From: Nostoc sp. FACHB-152
Lineage (GTDB): Bacteria; Cyanobacteriota; Cyanobacteriia; Cyanobacteriales; Nostocaceae
Direction: 5' to 3'
Length of the DNA: 54,570 nt
NCBI RefSeq assembly: GCF_014697475.1
Contig: NZ_JACJRV010000048.1
Coordinates: forward strand, 1-54,570
The notes under the pieces: model-generated
What the model saw: only the letters and a program-made list of their open reading frames with translations
Told to the model about the DNA's origin: nothing
Database searches by the model: none
Shown here: positions 43,173 through 52,006 of the stretch, piece by piece
Layout of the letters: each line of letters begins with the position of its first letter
Numbering within the stretch: position 1 is the first letter of the stretch
Program-made: the position numbers and the translations under genes

Positions 43173-45761
43173 ATGACCGCCCCTGACTCTGATAACCAGC
43201 CAACAGAATCTCATCAACCCCCTGCGCCTCACGCGGATACGCAACTGGTAGACCGCAGTAAGCTGAGTAAAATGTACCAGCATTATGTGGAAGTTAAAGA
43301 TAAGCATCCTCATGCGCTGTTGCTATATCGGGTAGGCGATTTTTTTGAAACTTTTTTCCAAGATGCTGTGACTGTCTCTAGAGAACTCGAATTAGTTCTC
43401 ACCAGTAAGCATGGCGGCGAAGCTGGGCGAGTCGCAATGACTGGTGTGCCGCATCACGCTTGGGAACGCTACACCACCCAATTGGTAGAAAAAGGCTATG
43501 CAGTCGTTATTTGCGACCAAGTAGAAGATGCTTCGGAGGCGGTGGGTTTGGTGCGACGAGAGGTAACGCGCATCCTCACCCCTGGCACGTTGTTAGAAGC
43601 AGGAATGCTGAAATCTAGCCGCAACAATTATTTGGCTGCGGTTGTCATTGCTGCTAATCATTGGGGTTTAGCTTACGCAGACATCTCAACAGGTGAATTT
43701 CTCACAACTCAAGGTAGCGATTTAGAACACCTGACGCAAGAATTAATGCGTCTGCAACCTTCAGAGGTGTTGGTTCCCACCAATGCGCCTGATTTAGGTG
43801 CTTTGCTGCGTCCGGGGGAAACATCGCCTCATCTTCCCCAATGCTTACCACCATCATTTTGTTATAGCTTGCGATCGCAAATACCTTTTTCTCAAGGTGA
43901 AGCTAGAAGTAAATTATTGCAGAAATTTAAGGTGCGATCGCTCGAAGGTTTAGGCTGTGACCATCTTCCTCTGGCTGTTAGGGCGGCTGGCGGTCTTTTA
44001 GAATACGTAGAAGATACCCAAAAAGAAAACGTAGTTTCTTTGCAAAGGCTACGCACCTATACCCTCACAGACTACTTAATTATTGACCACCAAACCCGTC
44101 GTAACTTAGAAATTACCCAAACAGTCCGTGACGGTACTTTTCACGGTTCCTTGCTGTGGGCATTAGATAGAACTAGCACTGCAATGGGTAGTCGGTCTTT
44201 ACGACGTTGGTTGTTGCAACCGCTACTTGATATTAAAGGCATTCGGGCGCGACAAGATACAATTCAAGAATTAAAAGAAAATACACCTCTGCGTCAAGAT
44301 TTGCGGCAATTATTACGGCAAATCTACGATTTAGAACGCCTTACAGGACGCGCCAGTTCCGGTACTGCCAATGCGAGAGATTTAGTTGCTTTAGCTGATT
44401 CTTTATCACGTTTACCAGAATTAGCCCGCTTAGTAGCCGATGCCCGTTCTCCTTTCTTGAAAGCTTTGCAGAAAGTGCCGCCTGTATTAGAAGAATTGGC
44501 ACAGAAAATTCAAGCCCATGTTGTAGAAGCACCGCCTTTACATTTAAAAGAAGGAGGGCTAATTCGTCCTGGTATTAATGTTTTGTTAGACGAAAGAAAG
44601 GCAACTGTAGAAGCAGACCATCAATGGATAGCTAATTTAGAAGTAGATGAAAGGGCGAGAACTGGCATTCCCACGCTGAAAGTAGGATTTAATGAAACCT
44701 TTGGTTACTACATTAGTATTTCGCGTACCAAATCTGATCAAGTACCCACTAACTACATCCGCAAGCAAACCCTCAAGAACGAGGAACGTTACATCACCCC
44801 AGAACTCAAAGAACGAGAAGCGCGTATTCTCAGTGCTAGGGATGATTTACATAAATTGGAATATGAAATTTTTGTCGCTTTGCGCGAAGAAGTTGGAGAA
44901 GAAGCGGAAGCTATTCGCCAGCTTTCTCGCGCTGTCGCGGCGGCAGATGTATTGTGTGGTTTAGCCGAGTTAGGGGTACAACAAGGTTATTGTCGCCCTG
45001 AAATGATATCCGGAAGAGAATTAGAAATTGTTGACGGTCGCCATCCCGTTGTAGAACAGTCTTTACCTGCAGGTTTCTTTGTGCCAAATTCAACACAATT
45101 AGGGAGTAGTGAAGAATATCCACTCCCCACTCACCACTCACCACTCCCTGACTTGGTTATTCTGACTGGGCCAAATGCTAGTGGTAAAAGTTGTTATTTG
45201 CGGCAAGTAGGGTTAATTCAGTTAATGGCGCAAATCGGTAGTTTTGTACCCGCTAAGTCTGCAAGGTTAGGAGTATGCGATCGCATTTTTACCCGTGTCG
45301 GCGCAGTTGATGATTTAGCCACAGGTCAATCTACTTTCATGGTAGAGATGAATGAAACCGCCAATATTCTCAACCATGCCACATCTAGGTCGTTAGTATT
45401 ATTAGATGAAATTGGTCGTGGTACGGCAACTTTTGATGGTCTTTCTATTGCTTGGGCGGTTGCAGAATATCTCGCTACAGAGATTCGGTCACGGACAATT
45501 TTTGCCACCCATTACCACGAATTAAATGAGTTAGCGGCGATGTTAACTAATGTGGCAAATTATCAAGTCACAGTTAAAGAATTACCCGACCAAATTATCT
45601 TTTTACACCAAGTTCAACCGGGTGGTGCTGATAAATCTTATGGAATTGAAGCCGGAAGATTAGCAGGTTTACCAGCAGTAGTAATTCAAAGGGCAAAACA
45701 AGTTATGGGGCAAATTGAGAAACACAGTAAAATTGCGATCGGCCTGAAAAATTTGGAGTAA
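43173..45761 (+). CDS. mutS: DNA mismatch repair protein MutS
   Basis: An 862-aa mismatch-recognition ATPase. The N-terminal mismatch-binding domain has the FxE motif in VGDFFETFF (about residue 50), followed by the connector, clamp and lever domains. The C-terminal ATPase contains TGPNASGKS (about 665-673), [22 protein letters not shown] and [10 protein letters not shown]. It acts with MutL to repair replication errors. The linker before Walker A (about residues 643-659, [16 protein letters not shown]) is encoded by a repeat-like sequence in frame (45103-45150), apparently an insertion in an already loose loop. It is otherwise intact and full length. It is preceded by the ATPase-PIN module. 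Confidence 0.97.
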   Translation: MTAPDSDNQPTESHQPPAPHADTQLVDRSKLSKMYQHYVEVKDKHPHALLLYRVGDFFETFFQDAVTVSRELELVLTSKHGGEAGRVAMTGVPHHAWERYTTQLVEKGYAVVICDQVEDASEAVGLVRREVTRILTPGTLLEAGMLKSSRNNYLAAVVIAANHWGLAYADISTGEFLTTQGSDLEHLTQELMRLQPSEVLVPTNAPDLGALLRPGETSPHLPQCLPPSFCYSLRSQIPFSQGEARSKLLQKFKVRSLEGLGCDHLPLAVRAAGGLLEYVEDTQKENVVSLQRLRTYTLTDYLIIDHQTRRNLEITQTVRDGTFHGSLLWALDRTSTAMGSRSLRRWLLQPLLDIKGIRARQDTIQELKENTPLRQDLRQLLRQIYDLERLTGRASSGTANARDLVALADSLSRLPELARLVADARSPFLKALQKVPPVLEELAQKIQAHVVEAPPLHLKEGGLIRPGINVLLDERKATVEADHQWIANLEVDERARTGIPTLKVGFNETFGYYISISRTKSDQVPTNYIRKQTLKNEERYITPELKEREARILSARDDLHKLEYEIFVALREEVGEEAEAIRQLSRAVAAADVLCGLAELGVQQGYCRPEMISGRELEIVDGRHPVVEQSLPAGFFVPNSTQLGSSEEYPLPTHHSPLPDLVILTGPNASGKSCYLRQVGLIQLMAQIGSFVPAKSARLGVCDRIFTRVGAVDDLATGQSTFMVEMNETANILNHATSRSLVLLDEIGRGTATFDGLSIAWAVAEYLATEIRSRTIFATHYHELNELAAMLTNVANYQVTVKELPDQIIFLHQVQPGGADKSYGIEAGRLAGLPAVVIQRAKQVMGQIEKHSKIAIGLKNLE

Positions 45762-45854
45762 AGTTCAAATCTTCTCTTTTTCTCTCTCTTTGCGTCCTTT
45801 GCGTCCTTTGCGGTTCGATAAATTAAACTTTTTAGTAGTTTTACATAAGTCCTT

Positions 45855-46949
45855 TTAAATCACTTCTGTCGGAAAACAAACTTCGATCGCTTGTTCTATC
45901 AAATCAATACCTTGAGAAACTACAGCATTCCGCCAAGCAACATCGGCTGGTGCAAACACTTCTTGCAAACGTTGGCGCGCCCATTCTCTAAAAGGATGCC
46001 CTGGTGGGGCATAAAAATGGGCGCAATTTTCTGCACGTAAGGCTTCCACAACTTTGATCACTGGATAAGTGCCGAACTCAGCCGTAATGCACCTATATTG
46101 ATATTGGGGAAACATTGCTTGACACCAATTTCCCAAACTGCCACGTATTTGATACATTTTTCCTGATTGGTAAGGTTGGACAACATCAGCACCAAACTTT
46201 TCTTTTAACCAGCGTGTAGATTCTGAATCTGGTGCATCTCCATTAAAGAGTTTATAAGTTGCCTTTTTACCCAAACCAGTATGTAAGTCAATATGCAAAA
46301 CATTTTTAGCATCGCCAATCCATCGCGGAAGATTAGCAGCTAAAATTTCATAAGTTTTAGATGGGCGGTGTCCACCAAAAAATAGCCCTTGGGGAAAGTC
46401 GTATTGCCCTACGGGTAAGGTATTGATTAATGAATCTAGGCCGTAACGAAAAATAGTAGCGATCGCTTTCAGCAAAAATGGCTCGAAAGGAGATGGTAGG
46501 GAAGTAGGATTAAAAAAGGCATCCAACTCACCATACATTGGGGGACTACCTGTATATTCTTCATTAGGTAACAGGAAATTACGGTTGAGGTCGATATTCT
46601 CTTCATTCCAACGCCTTCCCCAAGCATAACCATAGGGGTTTAACGCGTGTAAAAATACCAAAGCAGACCCTTGGTTAGGACACCAACCAATTAGACGTTC
46701 TTCTAATAAGGCACATTGGACAGCAGAACCGAAAAAACCCTCAACTCCATGTAGCCCACTAGAAACTACCAGAATTTTCTCAGGTTGCGAACTTCCTAAT
46801 ATCGCCACATCAATTGTTAAGTTTTCTTCATCCGGGCCTGTTTGGTTAATCGGATATGTTTCTAATTGAAAACCTAATGCCTGTGCTGCTGCACAAAAGC
46901 GATATCTTGCCGCAGCGTAGTTGGGACTGAATGCAGAAGCGTAAGACAT
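45855..46949 (-). CDS. DUF2817 (M14-like) putative metallopeptidase/deacylase
   Basis: A 364-aa protein of the DUF2817 family, a zinc carboxypeptidase-like (M14) fold. Putative zinc ligands are in SGLHGVEGF (H67, E70) and LHIDLHTGLG, and the catalytic glutamate may be in TAEFGTYP. Also conserved are ALNPYGYAWGRRWNEENIDLNRNF. The substrate is unknown: peptides, amidated amino acids or cyanophycin-like compounds are possible, but none is shown. The start ATG at 46949 follows AGCCTCC in antisense, that is GGAGGCT (about 5 nt spacing). It converges with mutS; the gap contains a TTTGCGTCC repeat at about 45790-45820. Confidence 0.88.
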   Translation of the reverse strand: MSYASAFSPNYAAARYRFCAAAQALGFQLETYPINQTGPDEENLTIDVAILGSSQPEKILVVSSGLHGVEGFFGSAVQCALLEERLIGWCPNQGSALVFLHALNPYGYAWGRRWNEENIDLNRNFLLPNEEYTGSPPMYGELDAFFNPTSLPSPFEPFLLKAIATIFRYGLDSLINTLPVGQYDFPQGLFFGGHRPSKTYEILAANLPRWIGDAKNVLHIDLHTGLGKKATYKLFNGDAPDSESTRWLKEKFGADVVQPYQSGKMYQIRGSLGNWCQAMFPQYQYRCITAEFGTYPVIKVVEALRAENCAHFYAPPGHPFREWARQRLQEVFAPADVAWRNAVVSQGIDLIEQAIEVCFPTEVI

Positions 46950-47744
46950 GGAGGCTGAGGTTTTATTTACAACACATTACAAGATTGTGCTTGCTTTTAC
47001 TCTAATTTTTCTCGCTTCACAGTAAATTAGACATTTTTTCGTCTCTTTACTCAGAACTGACACCCAATCTCAACAAATATATCCCTTGTTTTTTAGTTCA
47101 CATTTATATACAGTTAGCTGACACATTTGTAAATCAAATTTAACAAAATGTTTAAATCTTTATGTAATAACAAATTTAAATATATAAGTTAAGAACTTTC
47201 AAAGAATAACTTATGCAATTTATTGATATATTGTGAGACAAGTTACAAATTACGTTGTGTGCCATTTTGTCTTTCGCTCACTGCTCGACTAAATCAGCGT
47301 CCAGTAGATTCTCTCCTAGCTTGTTTTTTATAAGAGGAACACAGCAAGAGCGCGGATGCGGGAGTGTAAGCTAGAAAGCCCATTCCCTGAAATAACCGAA
47401 TGTAAAAGAGAATAATCTCATACTTTCTGCGAAGTGGAGAGTTTTTAGTGAGGCTGAGAAGATTTAGCGAGTAAAGAGGAATAAATAAAAGAAATATTTT
47501 CATCAACCGAGGGAAAGGCAAGAGCGTCAGATGATGCAATGCTAGGCGTGAACAGCACTACTGAAGCGGGTTGCCGCTACAACAAGTGTTAATAAAAAAA
47601 TGCTGCCCTTTGGCGAAGACAGCCTCTAACAAAAAATTTTGCCTAATCTTCTCTTCTGTTGATCAGAGAAAGAAAAAAGGTGAGAGGAAGTAGCACAAAA
47701 CGTGATTTGATAAGTAAAAAGAGTGACATCTTGGAAGGATAGAT
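46950..47744 (+). promoter_or_regulatory. Long upstream region and probable leader of rbcL (795 bp)
   Basis: No gene is convincing; an 81-codon minus-strand frame (47294-47539) lacks a ribosome binding site and protein character. I recall that heterocystous cyanobacteria have a long rbcL leader of about 400-500 nt, which agrees with this gap. It contains a candidate NtcA site (47232-47247), AT-rich DNA before it, and a purine-rich ribosome binding site GGAAGGATAG just before the rbcL ATG. I assign no promoter box. Confidence 0.5.
47232..47247 (+). promoter_or_regulatory. Candidate NtcA binding site upstream of rbcL
   Basis: TGTGAGACAAGTTACA fits the TGT-N10-ACA core bound by NtcA/BifA, with GTG instead of GTA in the GTA-N8-TAC form. 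It lies about 500 bp before the rbcL ATG. NtcA binding upstream of rbcL has been reported in Anabaena. Confidence 0.5.
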
Positions 47745-49175
47745 ATGTCTTACGCTCAAACGAAGACTCAGTCAAAAGCTGGGTATCAAGCCGGGGTTAA
47801 AGATTACAGACTTACATACTACACACCCGATTACACACCAAAAGATACAGATATTCTGGCAGCGTTCCGTGTTACACCTCAGCCCGGAGTTCCTTTTGAG
47901 GAAGCAGGCGCGGCTGTAGCGGCTGAGTCTTCCACTGGTACTTGGACAACCGTATGGACAGACTTGTTGACCGACCTAGATCGCTACAAAGGTCGTTGCT
48001 ACGATATCGAACCTGTTCCTGGCGAAGACAATCAATTTATTGCCTACATTGCCTATCCTCTAGATTTGTTTGAAGAAGGTTCTGTTACCAATATGTTTAC
48101 CTCCATCGTAGGTAACGTATTTGGTTTCAAAGCTTTGAAAGCTCTGCGTCTAGAAGACTTACGGATTCCTGTTGCTTACCTCAAGACCTTCCAAGGCCCT
48201 CCCCACGGTATCCAAGTAGAGCGTGACAAATTAAACAAATACGGTCGTCCTCTGTTGGGTTGTACAATCAAACCCAAATTGGGTTTGTCTGCTAAGAACT
48301 ACGGTCGTGCAGTATATGAGTGCTTGCGCGGCGGTTTGGACTTTACAAAAGATGACGAAAACATCAACTCTGCACCATTCCAAAGATGGCGCGATCGCTT
48401 CTTGTTCGTAGCTGACGCTATTCACAAGTCTCAAGCAGAAACCGGCGAAATCAAAGGTCACTACCTCAACGTAACCGCTCCTACCTGCGAAGAAATGCTG
48501 AAACGGGCTGAGTACGCGAAAGAACTCAATATGCCCATCGTCATGCATGACTACCTAACAGCAGGTTTCACCGCTAACACCACCTTGGCTCGTTGGTGTC
48601 GTGACAACGGTTTGTTGCTCCACATTCACCGCGCGATGCACGCAGTAATTGACCGTCAAAAGAACCACGGTATCCACTTCCGTGTATTGGCTAAAGCACT
48701 ACGGATGTCTGGTGGTGACCACATCCACACCGGTACCGTTGTAGGTAAACTAGAAGGCGATCGCGGTATCACAATGGGCTTCGTTGACCTGTTGCGTGAA
48801 AACTACGTTGAGCAAGACAGATCTCGCGGTATCTACTTTACCCAAGATTGGGCTTCTATGCCTGGTGTAATGGCAGTTGCTTCTGGTGGTATCCACATTT
48901 GGCATATGCCCGCACTAGTTGAAATCTTCGGTGATGACTCCGTACTACAATTCGGTGGTGGTACACTAGGTCACCCCTGGGGTAACGCTCCTGGTGCAAC
49001 CGCTAACCGTGTTGCGCTCGAAGCTTGTATTCAAGCTCGTAACGAAGGTCGCAACCTAGCTCGTGAAGGTAACGATATCATCCGCGAAGCTGCTAAGTGG
49101 TCTCCTGAATTGGCTGCTGCTTGCGAACTGTGGAAAGAAATTAAGTTCGAGTTTGAGACTGTTGATACCGTCTGA
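47745..49175 (+). CDS. rbcL: Ribulose bisphosphate carboxylase large chain, form IB
   Basis: The CO2-fixing catalytic subunit. The 476-aa protein has the N-terminal [20 protein letters not shown] and the active-site motif [37 protein letters not shown] holds the carbamylated lysine, and [40 protein letters not shown] and [15 protein letters not shown] are present. It is full length and has typical cyanobacterial form IB sequence. It is first of the operon rbcL-rbcX-rbcS (spacings 91 and 59 bp) and ends before a repeat-like stretch (GAAGGTGCAAGGATGAATGTTGAATG, 49180-49210). The GGAAGGA ribosome binding site is 8 nt upstream. Confidence 0.99.
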   Translation: MSYAQTKTQSKAGYQAGVKDYRLTYYTPDYTPKDTDILAAFRVTPQPGVPFEEAGAAVAAESSTGTWTTVWTDLLTDLDRYKGRCYDIEPVPGEDNQFIAYIAYPLDLFEEGSVTNMFTSIVGNVFGFKALKALRLEDLRIPVAYLKTFQGPPHGIQVERDKLNKYGRPLLGCTIKPKLGLSAKNYGRAVYECLRGGLDFTKDDENINSAPFQRWRDRFLFVADAIHKSQAETGEIKGHYLNVTAPTCEEMLKRAEYAKELNMPIVMHDYLTAGFTANTTLARWCRDNGLLLHIHRAMHAVIDRQKNHGIHFRVLAKALRMSGGDHIHTGTVVGKLEGDRGITMGFVDLLRENYVEQDRSRGIYFTQDWASMPGVMAVASGGIHIWHMPALVEIFGDDSVLQFGGGTLGHPWGNAPGATANRVALEACIQARNEGRNLAREGNDIIREAAKWSPELAAACELWKEIKFEFETVDTV

Positions 49176-49266
49176 TAAAGGCTGAAGGTGCAAGGATGAA
49201 TGTTGAATGAAAAAAACTTCATCCTGCACACTTTATACTTCAACCTTTAGAAGGGCTGGGTCAAGC

Positions 49267-49674
49267 ATGAATCTCAAGCAAATTGCGAAAGATACAGCCA
49301 AAACTCTCCAAAGCTACCTAACTTATCAGGCGCTAAGGACTGTACTGGCACAGCTAGGCGAAACGAATCCACCATTGGCAATTTGGCTGCATAACTTTTC
49401 CGCCGGAAAAGTCCAGGATGGAGAAGCTTATATTAAAGAACTTTTCCAAGAAAAGCCAGACTTAGCCTTACGGATAATGACAGTCAGAGAACATATTGCT
49501 GAAGAAGTGACAGAATTTTTGCCAGAAATGGTTCGCACTGGTATTCAGCAAGCCAATACGGAACAGCGTCGCCAGCATTTAGAACGCATCACGCAGCTGA
49601 GTTTGTCAAACCCCAGTCCTGAATCAGAACAACAGAGATTTTCCGATCCTGACTGGGACAACTTAGCCAGTTAG
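49267..49674 (+). CDS. rbcX: Rubisco assembly chaperone RbcX
   Basis: A 135-aa dimeric chaperone that binds the C-terminal tail of RbcL and helps L8 core assembly. The sequence [45 protein letters not shown] (in parts) and [21 protein letters not shown] is typical. A frame open to 49207 adds 20 residues (KKTSSCTLYTST...) that resemble intergenic repeat text; the ATG at 49267 matches the family N-terminus. It lies 91 bp after rbcL and 59 bp before rbcS. It is of full length for the family. Confidence 0.96.
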   Translation: MNLKQIAKDTAKTLQSYLTYQALRTVLAQLGETNPPLAIWLHNFSAGKVQDGEAYIKELFQEKPDLALRIMTVREHIAEEVTEFLPEMVRTGIQQANTEQRRQHLERITQLSLSNPSPESEQQRFSDPDWDNLAS

Positions 49675-49733
49675 GACAGGCATATAAGCCTAATTCCAAG
49701 TCGTCACAAAATAGCAAACAGTTATCACCAGTT

Positions 49734-50063
49734 ATGCAAACCCTACCAAAAGAGCGCCGCTACGAAACCCTTTCTTATCTTCCCCCCCTCAGTGACGCTC
49801 AAATTGAAAAGCAAGTTCAGTACATTTTGTCTCAAGGTTACATCCCAGCGATCGAGTTCAACGAAGTTTCTGAACCTACCGAGTTCTACTGGACACTGTG
49901 GAAGTTGCCTTTATTTGGTGCTAAATCTACCCGTGAAGTATTGAGCGAAGTTCAATCTTGCCGTTCTCAATATCCTACTCACTTCATTCGTGTTGTAGGT
50001 TTCGACAACATCAAGCAATGCCAAGTATTAAGCTTCATCGTTCACAAACCCAACAAATACTAA
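49734..50063 (+). CDS. rbcS: Ribulose bisphosphate carboxylase small chain
   Basis: A 109-aa small subunit, form [38 protein letters not shown] (in two parts), [36 protein letters not shown] and [13 protein letters not shown]. It is last of the rbcL-rbcX-rbcS operon. A terminator hairpin at 50095-50125 follows 31 bp after the stop. Confidence 0.98.
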   Translation: MQTLPKERRYETLSYLPPLSDAQIEKQVQYILSQGYIPAIEFNEVSEPTEFYWTLWKLPLFGAKSTREVLSEVQSCRSQYPTHFIRVVGFDNIKQCQVLSFIVHKPNKY

Positions 50064-50094
50064 AATCTGATTTGGTTTAAATAATTTATTCATC

Positions 50095-50125
50095 AAAGAG
50101 AGGTAGATAATTTTTACCTCTCTTT
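50095..50125 (+). terminator. Intrinsic terminator of the rubisco operon
   Basis: An 11-bp perfect stem AAAGAGAGGTA / TACCTCTCTTT with a 9-nt loop, followed by TCTTATATTT. Confidence 0.85.
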
Positions 50126-50148
50126 TCTTATATTTAAAAGTTTTTCAG

Positions 50149-50970
50149 ATGAGTGAATTAAAAGTTCTTCTCAGCACATCATCACCTCGCACTCGCCAGA
50201 GTTTAGCAACCGATTTATCCAATGCTGGCCTAGCACCAGGTATGACGGTGATAGTCCATTCATCTCTTAGTTCACTAGGATGGGTTTGTGGCGGTTCAGT
50301 TGCAGTAGTTCAGGCATTGATGGATGTGATTACACCAACCGGAAACTTGGTAATGCCTACCCATTCTGGTGATTTGTCTGACCCTGCAATGTGGAAAGAA
50401 CCACCAGTTCCTCAAGAGTGGTGGTCTATGATTCGGGAAACTATGCCAGCTTTTGACCCTAAAGTGACTCCAACACGAGGTATGGGAAAGATTGTTGAAA
50501 CCTTCCGAACTTGGGAAAATGTGATGCGAAGTTCTCATCCTCAAGTTTCTTTTGCAGCTTGGGGTAAAGATGCTGAAAAGATAGTTTCAAATCACTCTCT
50601 AGACTACTCTCTGGGAGAAAATTCACCGTTAGCTCGTTTGTATGATTTGAATGCTTGGGTACTGTTATTGGGAGTTGGATATGAAAATTGCACTAGCTTT
50701 CATCTAGCTGAGTATCGGGTAGGTAAAAGACAGGAAGTGAAAAAGGGCGCGCCGATTTTGAAAGCAGGACAAAGAGTTTGGCAATGGTTCTCAGATATTG
50801 AGTTTGATACTGACTGTTTTGTCGAGATAGGTGAAACTTTAGAAAAAACTGGTCAAGTTGGAATCTCAACAGTTGGTTCAGCAACAACAAAATTATTTAA
50901 TATGAGAAACTCTGTTGATTTTGCAGCTGCTTGGTTGAGAGATAATTGCAATCATATATCTTGCACCTAG
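50149..50970 (+). CDS. AAC(3)-family (aminoglycoside 3-N-acetyltransferase-like) protein
   Basis: A 273-aa GNAT-unrelated acetyltransferase of the Antibiotic_NAT/YokD type, which uses acetyl-CoA. Family motifs are VIVHSSLSSLGWVCGG (34-49), TGNLVMPTHSGDLSDP, PTRGMGKIVETFR, RSSHPQVSFAAWG, ENSPLARLYDLNAWVLLLGVGYENCTSFHLAEY (in parts). The true substrate may not be an antibiotic. It lies just after the rubisco terminator on the same strand, probably with its own promoter. I see no other resistance gene and no mobile element, so it looks chromosomal. Confidence 0.92.
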   Translation: MSELKVLLSTSSPRTRQSLATDLSNAGLAPGMTVIVHSSLSSLGWVCGGSVAVVQALMDVITPTGNLVMPTHSGDLSDPAMWKEPPVPQEWWSMIRETMPAFDPKVTPTRGMGKIVETFRTWENVMRSSHPQVSFAAWGKDAEKIVSNHSLDYSLGENSPLARLYDLNAWVLLLGVGYENCTSFHLAEYRVGKRQEVKKGAPILKAGQRVWQWFSDIEFDTDCFVEIGETLEKTGQVGISTVGSATTKLFNMRNSVDFAAAWLRDNCNHISCT

Positions 50971-50973
50971 CCC

Positions 50974-51185
50974 CAACGAATGAAATTCGTGGCTATACAA
51001 ACGCGCGTCCGCCTATCGCGCTTGCGCTGCGCTTGGCGCACCAAGCGGACTAACGGTTGGAACCCGCGCAGGCGGTCACTGAGGGGCTGGTGAGCGCAGT
51101 CGAACCATGTCGAAGTGCGGGTTTTATCTGTGTGCAAGATGAACCGCGACTTCAGCCGCTTGGTGCAAGATTTGAATCACCCGAA
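50974..51185. repeat. Mosaic of GC-rich dispersed repeats
   Basis: Unlike the AT-rich DNA around it, this 210 bp is GC-rich. It begins with the hairpin ACGAAT-gaa-ATTCGT (50976-50990) and GTGGCTATACAAACGCG, then a CGCGCTTGCGCTGCGC stretch between inverted GTCCGC/GCGGAC. It ends with GTCGAACCATGTCGAAGTGC and ACCGCGACTTCAGCCGC strings. These are of the type seen in Nostoc dispersed repeats. It has no ORF. Confidence 0.6.
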
Positions 51186-52006
51186 CTGTTTTGTTCTTAT
51201 TCATCTTAATTCATTTTTTGTCTTATTTGTCAATGCTTAAATCTTAATGTATATCTAAAGACTTATTGACAAAACTACCTCATCTTCCAATTCTTCCGGA
51301 TGTAATAGTGTATTCACTGATTACATTCATCTTATAGTGTCGATACTATGTAACAAATTCAATATCTTATCTTTTTAGGGAGTGAAATTACAGAATTTAA
51401 GCTAAACATCTGTGAAAAAACTTAAATCAATCAACAAATTCCCTAAATACCTGGAAAAAACCGGGTTACATAAGAATATTTAAAGCAAAAACCTTGATTA
51501 TTCTTTGTGTAACTTAGTTTTTTAACTCATGTTGAAAATAATGCAATATATGAGATTAATGAAGGAATTATTTCAATAAATAATTCATCTTTTTTCATGA
51601 ATATAAACCATATATTTTCAACAAAAATATGAGTACATTCTGGCAATAAGTATAAATTCTGAACATACCTTTAAGTGATGTATAAGAATTTTGAAAAAAG
51701 CAGAGTGTCTTTTATTGTGTCATGACATGGGTTATCTATAGTTTTCTAATCCATAATTAAAATCCTACACATTAGACCATGTGCGCTAAATTTTAAAGTC
51801 AGGTATTTTTGCGACAAAAAAATGTTGGTTGAACCCACTAATAGTTAAATATTCATTGCCCTCTAATAAGTTAGCCATTTTGTGTAATTACTTGGCTCAA
51901 TACCAGATAAACATAGAAACTTTTACAAAATTAATTAAAAGTAAGTTTCTTCGGTTTATCAAATAAATTCGACTTTTTATTGTTATCAAGGTACAGAAGT
52001 ATTTGT
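51186..52006. other. AT-rich intergenic region upstream of the adhesin gene (821 bp)
   Basis: No gene, tRNA or strong hairpin is visible. The region is very AT-rich and should carry the adhesin promoter and a long 5' leader; I cannot assign boxes. The last 40 bp hold an AAGGTAC sequence about 16 nt before the ATG at 52007. Confidence 0.4.

Noticed and set aside
47294-47539. 81-codon minus-strand frame in the rbcL upstream region
   Set aside because: Low-complexity leader sequence without start signals; it also lies opposite the rbcL leader.
50149-50970. Antibiotic-resistance determinant
   Set aside because: The gene is AAC(3)-family by sequence, but without mobile context; resistance cannot be claimed. 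The entry is kept as a family-level call only.
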